Shown: positions 28,301 through 36,017 of the stretch, in pieces | Position numbering within the stretch: the stretch's first letter is position 1 | How the letters are laid out: the number at the start of each line of letters is the position of its first letter | Assembly: GCF_036010485.1 (NCBI RefSeq) | Contig: NZ_CP108568.1 | Coordinates: 2,812,001 to 2,876,000, forward strand | Source: Streptomyces sp. NBC_01198 | GTDB lineage: Bacteria; Actinomycetota; Actinomycetes; Streptomycetales; Streptomycetaceae | Length of the DNA: 64,000 nt | Direction: 5' to 3' | Notes under the pieces: generated by a model | Seen by the model: only the letters and a program-made list of their open reading frames with translations | What the model was told of the DNA's origin: nothing | Databases searched by the model: none | Translations under genes and position numbers: made by a program

Positions 28301-29170
28301 GTGCTTCCCACGCGACACAAGACAGCAACCATCAACGGCCAAGAGGTCTTCTACCGTGAGGCCGGCCCCAGCGACGCACCCGTGGTGCTGCTGCTGCACG
28401 GATTCCCCAGCAGCTCCCACATGTTCCGCCATCTCGTCCCCGCGTTGGCGGACGACTACCACGTGATCGCCCCCGACCACATCGGCTACGGCCACTCGGC
28501 GATGCCCAAGGTCGACGCGTTCGAGTACACCTTCGACAACCTCACCGCCGTCACCGCGGGGCTGCTCAACCACCTCGGGGTCGACCGTTTCTCCGTCTAC
28601 GTGCACGACTACGGGGCGCCGATCGGCTGGCGGCTGGCTCTCGACCCCGCCTTCGAGGTCACCGCGATCATCTCGCAGAGCGGCAACGCCTACATGGAGG
28701 GCTTCACCAAGCCCTTCTGGGACGACCTGTTCGCGTACGCCACCGAACCCAGCCGGGACACCGAACCCGGCGCCCGGGCCAAGTTCAGCCCCAGCACGAC
28801 CCGTTGGCAGTACGAGAACGGCGCCCACGACAAGAGCCTGGTCAGCCCCGACACCTGGACGCTGGACCAGCTCCTGCTGGAACGGCCCGGCAACGACGAG
28901 ATCCAGCTGGCCCTCTTCCGCGACTACCCGACGAACATCGACGGCTACCCGGAGTTGCAGGAGTACTTCCGCAAGAGCCAGGTGCCGCTGCTCGCGGTGT
29001 GGGGCGAGGGGGACGAGATCTTCGGCCCGGACGGCGCGCGGGCGTTCTCCCGCGACCTGCCGGACGCCGAGGTCCACCTGCTCCCCGCCGGGCACTTCGC
29101 CCTGGAGACCCACCTGGACGCCATCAGCGGCTACATCCACGGCTTCCTCGGCCGCGTGCTGACCGCCTGA
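28301..29170 (+). CDS. Alpha/beta hydrolase, haloalkane dehalogenase/epoxide hydrolase-like
   Basis: A 289-residue hydrolase. The GTG at 28301 follows GGAGGT with 4-nt spacing, the best ribosome site in the region. HGFPSSS is the oxyanion-hole motif. The nucleophile elbow reads VHDYGAP, so the nucleophile is Asp, as in haloalkane dehalogenases and epoxide hydrolases, and not Ser. The catalytic His is in PAGHFALETH near the end, and the acid is probably in WGEGDEIFGPDG. A cap domain lies between about 140 and 220. It could open epoxides or dehalogenate small molecules; the substrate is unknown. The 228 bp upstream contain no gene. Confidence 0.88.
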   Translation: MLPTRHKTATINGQEVFYREAGPSDAPVVLLLHGFPSSSHMFRHLVPALADDYHVIAPDHIGYGHSAMPKVDAFEYTFDNLTAVTAGLLNHLGVDRFSVYVHDYGAPIGWRLALDPAFEVTAIISQSGNAYMEGFTKPFWDDLFAYATEPSRDTEPGARAKFSPSTTRWQYENGAHDKSLVSPDTWTLDQLLLERPGNDEIQLALFRDYPTNIDGYPELQEYFRKSQVPLLAVWGEGDEIFGPDGARAFSRDLPDAEVHLLPAGHFALETHLDAISGYIHGFLGRVLTA

Positions 29171-29527
29171 GCCGCCTGGCCCGTCTGGCCCGCCCCAGGT
29201 CTGCGGGGCCGCCGGCGCCCACTCGCGGCGCCGGCCGAAGGTGCCTGTGTGAAAGCCGCGCTCGGGGGCATACGCCGGGGTTATGCTTCGGGAGACGTCC
29301 CGGACCCCGGCGTGACCCTGCTGTAGTCGTACAGGTGCCTGCGGGAGCGGACGTACGCATCCGCCGGCGCCACCTTCGTGGCGAGGCGGTCTTCCGCCGG
29401 CGGTCCCGTATCACGGGATCGCCGAGGCGAAGCTTCGTCCGACCTGGTCCTGGCGCCCGGCCACCGACACGGCGTGCCAGGAGGATCGGCGAGGACCGAC
29501 CCGTACAGGTGCCGAACCTGAGGTCAC
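29171..29527 (+). promoter_or_regulatory. Intergenic region with a possible stress-sigma promoter
   Basis: No gene is seen in these 357 bp. GTGT (29247-29250), 15 nt, GGGCAT (29266-29271) resembles the GNNT-N14-16-GGGTAT consensus with one mismatch in the -10 box and points towards the STAS gene. Several imperfect GC-rich inverted repeats follow, for example around 29290-29320. Confidence 0.3.
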
Positions 29528-29932
29528 ATGAACCGAGGCATCATGCCCGTTCCGCCCAACCTGAACGTCTACCGGCACGACCGGGGACATCATGCGACGA
29601 TCACCCTGGCGGGTGAGATCGACATGGCCGCGGCGCCCGCGCTGCGCATGACGGTCGAGGACTGCCTGCGCGAGGGAATCCGCACCATCGACATCGACCT
29701 GACCGACCTCGACTTCTGCGACATCGGCGGCCTGAACGCTTTTCTGGCCGTCGCCGAGCGCACCGCCTCGCTGGGGGGATTCCTGCGCCTGCGCCATCCG
29801 CGTCCCGCCATCGCCCGGCTGCTGGTCATGAGCGACACGGCCTTCCTGCTGCGTTTCCTGCCTCCCGCACCCGAGCTGCTGCCGGCGCCCGGCCCCGTGG
29901 CCGCCGCCGGTCCTGGACTGCTGGCCTCATGA
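29528..29932 (+). CDS. STAS-domain anti-sigma antagonist-like protein lacking the phosphoacceptor Ser
   Basis: A 134-residue protein with a single STAS domain (residues 15-108; ATITLAGEIDMAAAPALRMT, then RTIDIDLTDLDFCDIGGLNA). In RsbV/SpoIIAA proteins the loop after the third strand is D-S/C-S-G and its Ser is phosphorylated by the anti-sigma kinase. Here it reads CDIGGL, so that Ser is missing. The protein may therefore act as a permanently active antagonist or have another partner. The ATG at 29528 has GAGG 4 nt upstream; the ATG at 29543 also has a GAGG and cannot be excluded. It heads a plus-strand set with two GAF-ANTAR genes. Confidence 0.85.
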   Translation: MNRGIMPVPPNLNVYRHDRGHHATITLAGEIDMAAAPALRMTVEDCLREGIRTIDIDLTDLDFCDIGGLNAFLAVAERTASLGGFLRLRHPRPAIARLLVMSDTAFLLRFLPPAPELLPAPGPVAAAGPGLLAS

Positions 29933-29975
29933 CCGGGCCACCCGCCGCGCCGCCCGGTCCCGAGAGCGGGCCCCG

Positions 29976-30716
29976 GTGATCAGCGACGGTATGGCGCAGG
30001 TGCTGCGTTTACTGACCATGGGCGCCGGCGCGGACGCCATCGCCGACGTCGTCTCCGCGATCGGCGCCAAGGCGCTGGGTATGGACGGCCTGGCCGTCTC
30101 CCTGGTCACCGGCGACGACCGCACCGAGCCCATGTGGTGCTCGGACCCCACCACCCGGCACATCGAGGACCTGCAGTTCACCCTCGGGGAGGGACCGGGG
30201 CCGGACGCGGCACGTACCGGGGTGATGGCCTGGGCACCGGACCTGGCCCGGCTGCCCTTCGCGCGCTGGCCCGCCCTGGCCATGGAGGCCCCGGACCTCG
30301 ACGCCCGCGCGCTCTTCTGCTTCCCGATGGGCATCGGCGCCATCAGTGTCGGCGTGCTGACCGCCGTACGCCGGACGCCCGGCCCGATGACCGCCCAGCA
30401 GATCGACGACGCCACGATCCTGGCCGCCGCCCTCACCGCCCGCTGCCTGGGCGGCGGGAGCAGCGGCGGTCCACCGGGAATCCCCCTCCCGGTGGACTCC
30501 TCCCTCGCCCTGCGGCACGCGGTGGTCCACCAGGCGACCGGCATGCTCAGCGTCCAACTCGCGCTGCCGCTGCCGCAGGCCCTGATACGGCTGCGCGCGC
30601 ACGCCTACAGCAGCGGGCGTGCGCTCACCGACGTCGCCCAGGACGTGGTGGACCGGCGCCTGCGCCTGGATCCGGGCACCAACGGCACACCCTCGACCGC
30701 CGTAGACAAGGATTGA
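29976..30716 (+). CDS. GAF-ANTAR RNA-binding regulator (TTA codon)
   Basis: A 246-residue regulator with a GAF sensor (about 20-150; LAVSLVTGDDRTEPMWCSD, FTLGEGPGPDAARTGV) and a C-terminal ANTAR domain (about 175-235; AVVHQATGMLSVQLALPLPQ, LIRLRAHAYSSGRALTDVA). ANTAR domains bind paired hairpins in mRNA and act as antiterminators. Codon 12 is TTA (30009-30011), so translation should depend on the bldA tRNA and be tied to development. The GTG start lacks a strong ribosome site; an ATG at 29991 is an alternative. It follows the STAS gene by 43 bp and precedes a second GAF-ANTAR gene by 5 bp. Confidence 0.85.
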   Translation: MISDGMAQVLRLLTMGAGADAIADVVSAIGAKALGMDGLAVSLVTGDDRTEPMWCSDPTTRHIEDLQFTLGEGPGPDAARTGVMAWAPDLARLPFARWPALAMEAPDLDARALFCFPMGIGAISVGVLTAVRRTPGPMTAQQIDDATILAAALTARCLGGGSSGGPPGIPLPVDSSLALRHAVVHQATGMLSVQLALPLPQALIRLRAHAYSSGRALTDVAQDVVDRRLRLDPGTNGTPSTAVDKD

Positions 30717-30721
30717 TCGAC

Positions 30722-31471
30722 ATGACCCGCGAACAGCGAATGACCGAGGTCTTCGTAGAGGTCGCCGACTCCCTGACCGACGACTTCGACCTCATCGACT
30801 TCCTCCAGCAGCTCTCGGTGCGCTGCGTGGAGCTGCTCGACGTCGCCGCGGTGGGCATCCTGCTGGCCGACGCGCACGGCACCCTGCAGACCATGGCGGC
30901 CTCCGACGAGCACACCCGGGTGCTGGAACTCTTCGCCCTGCAACACGACCAGGGCCCCTGTGTGGACTGCTACCACAGCGGCGAGGCCCGTACGAACATC
31001 GACCTCGCCGACCCCGACGTGACCGCCCGCTGGCCGGAGTTCGCCACCCGCGCCACCGAGACCGGCTTCGTGGCCAGCAACGCGCTGCCGATGCGGCTGC
31101 GCGGGCGGGTCATCGGAGCGCTCGGCCTGTTCCAGACCGACCCCGACCCGCTCAGCGGCGAGGACGTCACCCTCGCCCAGGCCCTCGCGGACGTCGCCAC
31201 CATCGCGATCCTCCAGCAACGCACCCTGGACCACGGCCAGACCGAGCGCGCCCAGCTCCAGTACGCGCTGACCAGCCGCATCGTCGTGGAGCAGGCCAAG
31301 GGCATCCTCGCCGAACGCTGGCAGGTCTCCCTGGACACGGCCTTCGACGCCTTCCGCGGCTACGCCCGCGCCCACAACCTGCAACTCGCCCAGTTCTCCA
31401 GGAAGATCGCCGCCGGCACCTTCGACACCTCCGCCATCCCCCGCCCGAACCGCCCCGCGCCCCGCGACTGA
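30722..31471 (+). CDS. GAF-ANTAR RNA-binding regulator
   Basis: A 249-residue regulator. The GAF domain covers about 10-165 (VAAVGILLADAHGTLQTMAA, DQGPCVDCYHSGE, ALPMRLRGRVIGALGLFQTD). The ANTAR domain covers about 175-235 (LTSRIVVEQAKGILAERWQV, FDAFRGYARAHNLQL). The motif VVEQAKGILAE is the canonical ANTAR core. The ATG at 30722 has AAGGA upstream and the gene is only 5 bp after the previous one, so the two are co-transcribed. Two different GAF sensors feeding two RNA-binding outputs suggest control of the same or overlapping transcripts. No paired-hairpin target was recognised in this window. Confidence 0.92.
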   Translation: MTREQRMTEVFVEVADSLTDDFDLIDFLQQLSVRCVELLDVAAVGILLADAHGTLQTMAASDEHTRVLELFALQHDQGPCVDCYHSGEARTNIDLADPDVTARWPEFATRATETGFVASNALPMRLRGRVIGALGLFQTDPDPLSGEDVTLAQALADVATIAILQQRTLDHGQTERAQLQYALTSRIVVEQAKGILAERWQVSLDTAFDAFRGYARAHNLQLAQFSRKIAAGTFDTSAIPRPNRPAPRD

Positions 31472-31658
31472 CCGCGGCCGCGCGGCCGAACCCGTACCGG
31501 TCCAGGCGCCGTTGACACGGCGGGAACGCCGTCGTTCACTGGCACGTACGGCGTGCGGCTACGACGTCCGGAGCATCCGGGCGACGCGCCGCGTCCGTTT
31601 CGCCCGGACCCCGCGGAACGCAGGGCACATCGCCCTGCGCATGAGCGGAGGGCCGGTC

Positions 31659-31829
31659 ATGCTCCTCTGGATACTCCTTCTCCTGCTCGGCCTCGTCGCC
31701 TTCGCCCTGGGCATCGAGATCCACCTCCTGTGGATCGCCGCGGCCGTCCTGCTGGCCGCCTGGCTGGTCGTCATCGAACGCCACACCCGCCGCCCCGGGA
31801 CCCGCCCTTCCGGCCGCGCCCGGCGATGA
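31659..31829 (+). CDS. Small hydrophobic membrane protein
   Basis: A 56-residue protein. The ATG at 31659 follows GGAGGG with 6-nt spacing, which excludes longer versions. Residues 1-40 are two hydrophobic stretches (MLLWILLLLLGLVAFALGI and LLWIAAAVLLAAWLVVI) and the tail is Arg/Pro-rich. Such tiny hydrophobic proteins occur widely in streptomycetes beside stress-response genes. It might insert into the membrane under stress, but no function is established. Confidence 0.75.
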   Translation: MLLWILLLLLGLVAFALGIEIHLLWIAAAVLLAAWLVVIERHTRRPGTRPSGRARR

Positions 31830-31878
31830 AGTGGCGGAACCGGGCACCAAGTGCCGCTCCAGCGGCCAGGATCGGTCC

Positions 31879-33555
31879 ATGACGACTGTCTCCACCGGTG
31901 GAATCGCCTGGAACGTGTGCGACCAGCCAGGCTGCATCGGTGTCACGGCGCCGCCCTACGACTCATGCCTGGCCCACCTGCGGTCGGGCCAGCGGGCGCG
32001 GGTGCTGATCGGCACCACGGCCGGCATCCTGGCGGACTTCCGCGGCGTCGCCTTCACCGCGGAGCTGTTCGAGGAACTCTGCGGCAGGACCCGCTTCCTG
32101 CAGAGCGCGCGCTTCGACCACGCGCAGTTCCTCGGCGACGTCACCTTCTCCGGCGTCCCGTGGCCGTCCGCCGTGGGGATGGTGTCGGCGTCGGACATCG
32201 TCTTCCTGGGTGACGCGTCGTTCCGGCGGGCGGTCTTCCGGGGCTCGGCCGACTTCGGCACGGCCCGGTTCCGCGGGCGGGCGGCCTTCGACGGCGCACG
32301 GTTCGAGGGGGAGGCGCTGTTCGACGAGGTGAGCTTCGGCGGACACGCGACCTTCCACCGTGCGGTCTTCGAGCAGTACGCGTCGTTCCGGGGCGTCCGG
32401 GCCGAGCAGGGCATCGCCTTCCACCGGGCGCGGTTCGCCGGCGAGCTCGAAGGCACCCTGGTCAGCGACGGCACGGTCGACCTGAGCGGCACGTCGGTGG
32501 CGCAGGCGCTGCGTCTCCAGGTGGCCGCCACCGCGCTGGACTGCACGGCGGCCACCTTCAACGGCCCGAACACGCTCCAACTGCGCTACGCCGCCGTCGA
32601 TCTGACCGACACGGACCTGCACGGCCAGACCTCGCTGAACTGGCACCTCGGCTGGTTCTCCGAGCCGGACGGATCATGGCTGGACGACTCCTTCCTGCCC
32701 GGCAGTCTGCGCCCGCGGGTGGTCTCGCTGCGCGGTGTAGACGCGGCCCAGCTGATGCTCACCGACATCGGCCTGGAGCAGTGCCGCTTCTTCGGCGCCC
32801 GCAACCTGGACCAGATCCACATGGCCGGCGAGTGCACCTTCCAGTCGCCCGCCACCCGCTGGACCCGCATCGGGCCGCTGCCCTTCCGCTGGTCCCGGCG
32901 CAACGCGATCGCCGACGAGCACCAGTGGCGGCGGCAGGGCGCGTACCCGCGGGGGCTCGCCTGGTCCGGTGACGACTACGACGTACCCGGGGTCCTCGTC
33001 GAACCGGACCATATCGGCGACCTCTACCGGCAGTTACGCAAGGCGCTGGAGGACCGCAAGTACGAGCCCGGCGCCGCGGACTTCTACTACGGCGAGATGG
33101 AGATGCGCCGCCGGGCCCAATTCCGCACCACCCTGGCGGAACGCTGGCTGCTGCACGCCTACTGGCTGCTGTCCGGCTACGGGCTGCGCGCCTCCCGCGC
33201 CCTGGGCTGGCTGGCCCTGACCATGATGGTCTCCGTCCTGCTGCTGCTCGGCCTCGGCCTGCCGGACTCCGACCCGCAGCAGGTCGCGACGGGAACCGTG
33301 CCGGCCGCCGGCCGCCCGCTCTCCCTCACGATCGCCACCCAGGACCCCCGGCTGACCCTCCCCGCCGACCGCCGCTTCACCGGCCCCCGCGCCGACCGCG
33401 CCCTGCGGATCGTCCTCAACTCCGCGGTCTTCCGCTCCGGCGACGCCGACCTCACCACCTGGGGCACCTACACCGAGATGGCCGGCCGCTTCTCCGAGCC
33501 GGTCCTCCTCGGCCTGGCCGCCCTTGCCGTCCGCGGCCGCATCAAACGCGGCTGA
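31879..33555 (+). CDS. Membrane-anchored pentapeptide-repeat protein (TTA codon)
   Basis: A 558-residue protein. A short Cys/His cluster near the N-terminus (NVCDQPGCIG, then DSCLAHL) could bind zinc. Residues about 60-250 contain degenerate pentapeptide repeats of the A(D/N)LXX type with Phe at the centre (DASFRRAVFRGSADFGTARF). These should form a right-handed four-sided helix. A second repeat-like stretch follows at 250-320. A charged helical region (DLYRQLRKALEDRKYEPGA) leads to one clear membrane helix near 450 (LALTMMVSVLLLLGLGL). A final hydrophobic stretch ends in RIKRG. The ATG at 31879 has AGGA 7 nt upstream. Leu codon TTA is at 33034-33036. Function is unknown. Confidence 0.8.
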   Translation: MTTVSTGGIAWNVCDQPGCIGVTAPPYDSCLAHLRSGQRARVLIGTTAGILADFRGVAFTAELFEELCGRTRFLQSARFDHAQFLGDVTFSGVPWPSAVGMVSASDIVFLGDASFRRAVFRGSADFGTARFRGRAAFDGARFEGEALFDEVSFGGHATFHRAVFEQYASFRGVRAEQGIAFHRARFAGELEGTLVSDGTVDLSGTSVAQALRLQVAATALDCTAATFNGPNTLQLRYAAVDLTDTDLHGQTSLNWHLGWFSEPDGSWLDDSFLPGSLRPRVVSLRGVDAAQLMLTDIGLEQCRFFGARNLDQIHMAGECTFQSPATRWTRIGPLPFRWSRRNAIADEHQWRRQGAYPRGLAWSGDDYDVPGVLVEPDHIGDLYRQLRKALEDRKYEPGAADFYYGEMEMRRRAQFRTTLAERWLLHAYWLLSGYGLRASRALGWLALTMMVSVLLLLGLGLPDSDPQQVATGTVPAAGRPLSLTIATQDPRLTLPADRRFTGPRADRALRIVLNSAVFRSGDADLTTWGTYTEMAGRFSEPVLLGLAALAVRGRIKRG

Positions 33556-33670
33556 CCCCGGCCGGCGCGGGCTCTCACCGGCTGGCGCGGCGGAAAACCC
33601 CGGCCGGGTGTGCTGCGGGACCGGGCGGCCGTTCTGCTGCGCACCCGTTCAGCTGGGCGGATCGCCGGGA

Positions 33671-34051
33671 TCAGCCGGCCTCGCCCTTCCTCGATGACAA
33701 GGGCGCCCAGGTGTACTGGACGCGCACCCCCTGGTCGCGGAGCCAGGCGGCCTCGCGGTGCCGGAGTTGGCGCGCACACTCCGGAGCGATGGCGCTGGGC
33801 CAGCGCACGAGTACCGCGGTGACGCGGCCCGCCTCCGCCAGCTGTCTCACCCGCCGCCAACCGCTGCGCCGGGCCGGGTCGGACTCGCCGTAGGTATCGG
33901 TGACGACCTCGGTGATCGTCAGTCCGCGCTCCTCGGCGAAGGCCTGGCCCTCTGTCTGCGCACGCTGCGTGGCGTCCCTGGACGCGCACTTCGCTCGGTC
34001 GGCGCACACGTAGAGCACGACGGAAGAAGCGGCTTCGTCACGGGGAGTCAT
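33671..34051 (-). CDS. Resolvase-fold protein lacking recombinase catalytic residues
   Basis: A 126-residue protein whose whole length resembles the N-terminal domain of serine recombinases. It has a first strand VVLYVCAD, a helix RDATQRAQTEGQAFAEERG, a strand EVVTDTYGESDPARRSGWRR and LAEAGRVTAVLVRWPS, then RHREAAWLRDQGVRVQYTW. In active enzymes the first strand reads YxRVS and supplies catalytic Arg and Ser. Here it is YVCAD, and the later RLSR motif reads WPSAIA. No DNA-binding domain follows. It is therefore not an active recombinase. Its ATG overlaps the stop of the upstream RsbW-like ATPase gene (ATGA), which strongly suggests the two proteins work together. Confidence 0.7.
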   Translation of the reverse strand: MTPRDEAASSVVLYVCADRAKCASRDATQRAQTEGQAFAEERGLTITEVVTDTYGESDPARRSGWRRVRQLAEAGRVTAVLVRWPSAIAPECARQLRHREAAWLRDQGVRVQYTWAPLSSRKGEAG

Positions 34052-34506
34052 GGGTGGGCCGCCAACTCTGCCCAGACGAGGTTGCCTTCGGTCCGCGTCG
34101 AGCGTGCGGAGCCCCACCTGTCCGCGAGTCGCTGGACGAGGAACAGCCCTCGACCGCTTTCCTCGCCGGGGCCGGCATGACGTTCGGGCCGGCGGAGCGG
34201 AGTGCCGCCCTCGTCGTGGACTTCTATCCGCAGGCGCGGCTCGTCGCCGGTCAGCATGAGGCCGCACAGGACATGACCACCGCCGGTGTGGAGTACGGCG
34301 TTCGTGGTCAGCTCGGAGACCAGCAGCACCGCGTCCCAGCATGTCTCGCCGGGGAGTTTCCAGGCACGGAGCCGGTCGCGCACGGTGTCGCGGGCGGGTC
34401 TCACGCTGGTATGCAGTGCGGGCTGGCCGAACCAGAACTCCCGGCGCGGCGGGGTCCCGGCTAAGCCGGGCGTCGAGACCGGGGCTGAGGGCGTGGACAG
34501 AGTCAC
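34048..34506 (-). CDS. RsbW-like ATP-binding protein (anti-sigma kinase type, TTA codon)
   Basis: A 152-residue stand-alone HATPase of the GHKL type. The N box reads LLVSELTTNAVLHTG, the G1 box is VHDEGG, and the G2 region is SGRGLFLVQRLADRWG. Proteins of this type bind or phosphorylate STAS antagonists and sometimes sigma factors. Many stand-alone copies in streptomycetes have no assigned partner. The GTG at 34506 has GGAAGG 8 nt upstream. Codon 15 is TTA (34462-34464 on the complementary strand), predicting bldA dependence. It is coupled by a 4-nt overlap to the resolvase-fold gene and is divergent from the XRE gene. Confidence 0.88.
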   Translation of the reverse strand: MTLSTPSAPVSTPGLAGTPPRREFWFGQPALHTSVRPARDTVRDRLRAWKLPGETCWDAVLLVSELTTNAVLHTGGGHVLCGLMLTGDEPRLRIEVHDEGGTPLRRPERHAGPGEESGRGLFLVQRLADRWGSARSTRTEGNLVWAELAAHP

Positions 34507-34820
34507 GGATGTCGCCTTCCAGCGCCTCCGGGGGCGGGGCGCGGTGCGGGGATACGGGACTGCAACTCGATCGGTGAGAGGCGTACCCGAAGCAATTGCC
34601 CGGCAGCGGGGGCCGACCAGGGCATCGACACCACGCGCGCGCTCCGGACCGGAGCCTGCGTCATTGCTGTGACTTGACCGCTCACACGTCCACTATGCGC
34701 GTGATAGAGCTCACGCCGCAACCGGCTCCCTGATAATTTCAGTAGCTCTCGTATCACTCTGGCGGGAGCATCAAATCGCTGCCAGAATGGCGCTGTTGAC
34801 GGTCCCTCAGGAGGTTGGGC
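34507..34820. promoter_or_regulatory. Divergent promoter region between ATPase and XRE genes
   Basis: This 314-bp gap is more AT-rich than its surroundings. GATAAT at 34732-34737 is a near-consensus -10 box on the plus strand towards the XRE gene; no good -35 is seen. GCGTGA (34699-34704) and TCACGC (34711-34716) form a short inverted repeat around AT-rich sequence just upstream, a possible operator. AGGAGG at 34809-34814 fixes the XRE start. No gene is supported. Confidence 0.45.
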
Positions 34821-35687
34821 GTGAGCGAAGCCCGTTCCAGCACCAGCGCGCCGACAGTCCTGCGCATGATCCTCGGCCGTCGGCTGCAGGAGATGCGGCA
34901 GGGCGCCGGTGCCTCGCTGGAGGACGCGGCGAAGGCTCTGCGCGTGACGACCCTGACGATCCGCCGGCTGGAAAAGGCCGAGGTCGCGCTGAAGCCTCTC
35001 TACGCGGAGAAGCTCCTGGAGACCTACGGCGCCGGCCGGCAGGAGATCGACGAGTTCGTCGACCTGGCCGAGCAGGCCAACAAGCCCGGCTGGTGGCACC
35101 CTTATCGCGATGCGATCCCCAGCTGGTTCACCGCCTACGTCAGCCTGGAGACCGGCGCCAAGACACTGCGCACGTACGAACCCCATTACGTCACCGGCCT
35201 CCTGCAGACCCCCGACTACGCGCGCGCCGTGCTGCGCGGCGGGTTACCGAACGGCAGCGAGGAGGAGCTGGCACGCCGCGTGGAGCTGCGGCTGCGCCGC
35301 CAGAGCCTGCTGGAGCGGGAGAACGCCCCGACGTTGTGGGTGGTCATGGACGAAGCCGTCCTCCACCGGGTGGTGGGCGGCCCTCATGTGATGCGGGAGC
35401 AGCTGGAGCGACTCCTGGAGGTCTCCGAGCTCGCGCACGTCAGCGTTGACATCGTGCCCTTCGCCGCGGGCGCGCACGTCGGAGCGTGTGCCCCGTTCAC
35501 ATATTTCCGGTTCGAGGAACCCGAACTGCCCGACGTGGTCTACAGCGAACTCCTGTCCGCCTCGGTCTACCTGGACCAGCGCGCGGACGTCGTCTCCCAT
35601 CTCGAGGCACATTCCCGCATGGCGCTGCTGACGTCATCGGAGGACAGCAAGGCGCTTTTGAACCGCATGCGCAAGGAGTACTCATGA
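34821..35687 (+). CDS. XRE family regulator with DUF5753 (TTA codon)
   Basis: A 288-residue regulator. The helix-turn-helix is at residues 15-70 (GRRLQEMRQGAGASLEDAAK, then VTTLTIRRLEKAEV). From about 105 to the end is the DUF5753 domain (YVTGLLQTPDYARAVL, RRQSLLERENAPTLWVVMDE). GTG 34821 is chosen because AGGAGG lies 6 nt upstream. A TTA Leu codon at 35244-35246 predicts bldA dependence. The stop overlaps the next ATG by four bases. XRE/DUF5753 with DUF397 is the classical WhiJ/BldB-type pair of streptomycetes, which affects development and may behave like a toxin-antitoxin pair. Confidence 0.92.
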   Translation: MSEARSSTSAPTVLRMILGRRLQEMRQGAGASLEDAAKALRVTTLTIRRLEKAEVALKPLYAEKLLETYGAGRQEIDEFVDLAEQANKPGWWHPYRDAIPSWFTAYVSLETGAKTLRTYEPHYVTGLLQTPDYARAVLRGGLPNGSEEELARRVELRLRRQSLLERENAPTLWVVMDEAVLHRVVGGPHVMREQLERLLEVSELAHVSVDIVPFAAGAHVGACAPFTYFRFEEPELPDVVYSELLSASVYLDQRADVVSHLEAHSRMALLTSSEDSKALLNRMRKEYS

Positions 35688-35935
35688 CGGTGACCGACGA
35701 GGGCGTCTACAACGGGATGCCGGCGCGCAACCTCGGGGAACAGGGCTGGGAGCGGCCCTGGAGCGGCCCGAACGGCGGTCAGTGCGTCGAGACGAAACAA
35801 CTCGCCGACGGCCGCGTGGCCGTACGGCAGTCCACGGACCCGGCCGGCCCGGCGCTGATCTACACGCCGGAGGAGATCGCCGCGTTCGTCCGCGGGGTCA
35901 AAGAGGGTCTGGCCGATCACTTGGCCGCCGGATGA
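35684..35935 (+). CDS. DUF397 family protein
   Basis: An 83-residue protein with the DUF397 core: WERPWSGPNGGQCVETKQLA, then VAVRQSTDPAGPALIYTPEE and IAAFVRGVKEG. The ATG overlaps the XRE stop (ATGA) and has AAGGAG upstream, so the two are translated together. DUF397 proteins usually accompany XRE/DUF5753 regulators in actinobacteria and are thought to modulate them. The N-terminus (MTVTDEGVYNGMPARNLGEQ) is longer than the minimal domain. Confidence 0.92.
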   Translation: MTVTDEGVYNGMPARNLGEQGWERPWSGPNGGQCVETKQLADGRVAVRQSTDPAGPALIYTPEEIAAFVRGVKEGLADHLAAG

Positions 35936-36017
35936 CCCGGCGGCGAGCAGGAGAGACGACGACACCGATCCCGCCCCTGGCCTGCGGGCCGACAGACACG
36001 CTCATGAAGGGGAGAAC

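Noticed and set aside
33671-34051. Active serine recombinase or mobile element
   Set aside because: The catalytic Ser/Arg motifs and the DNA-binding domain are missing, and no flanking attachment sites or other mobile genes were found.
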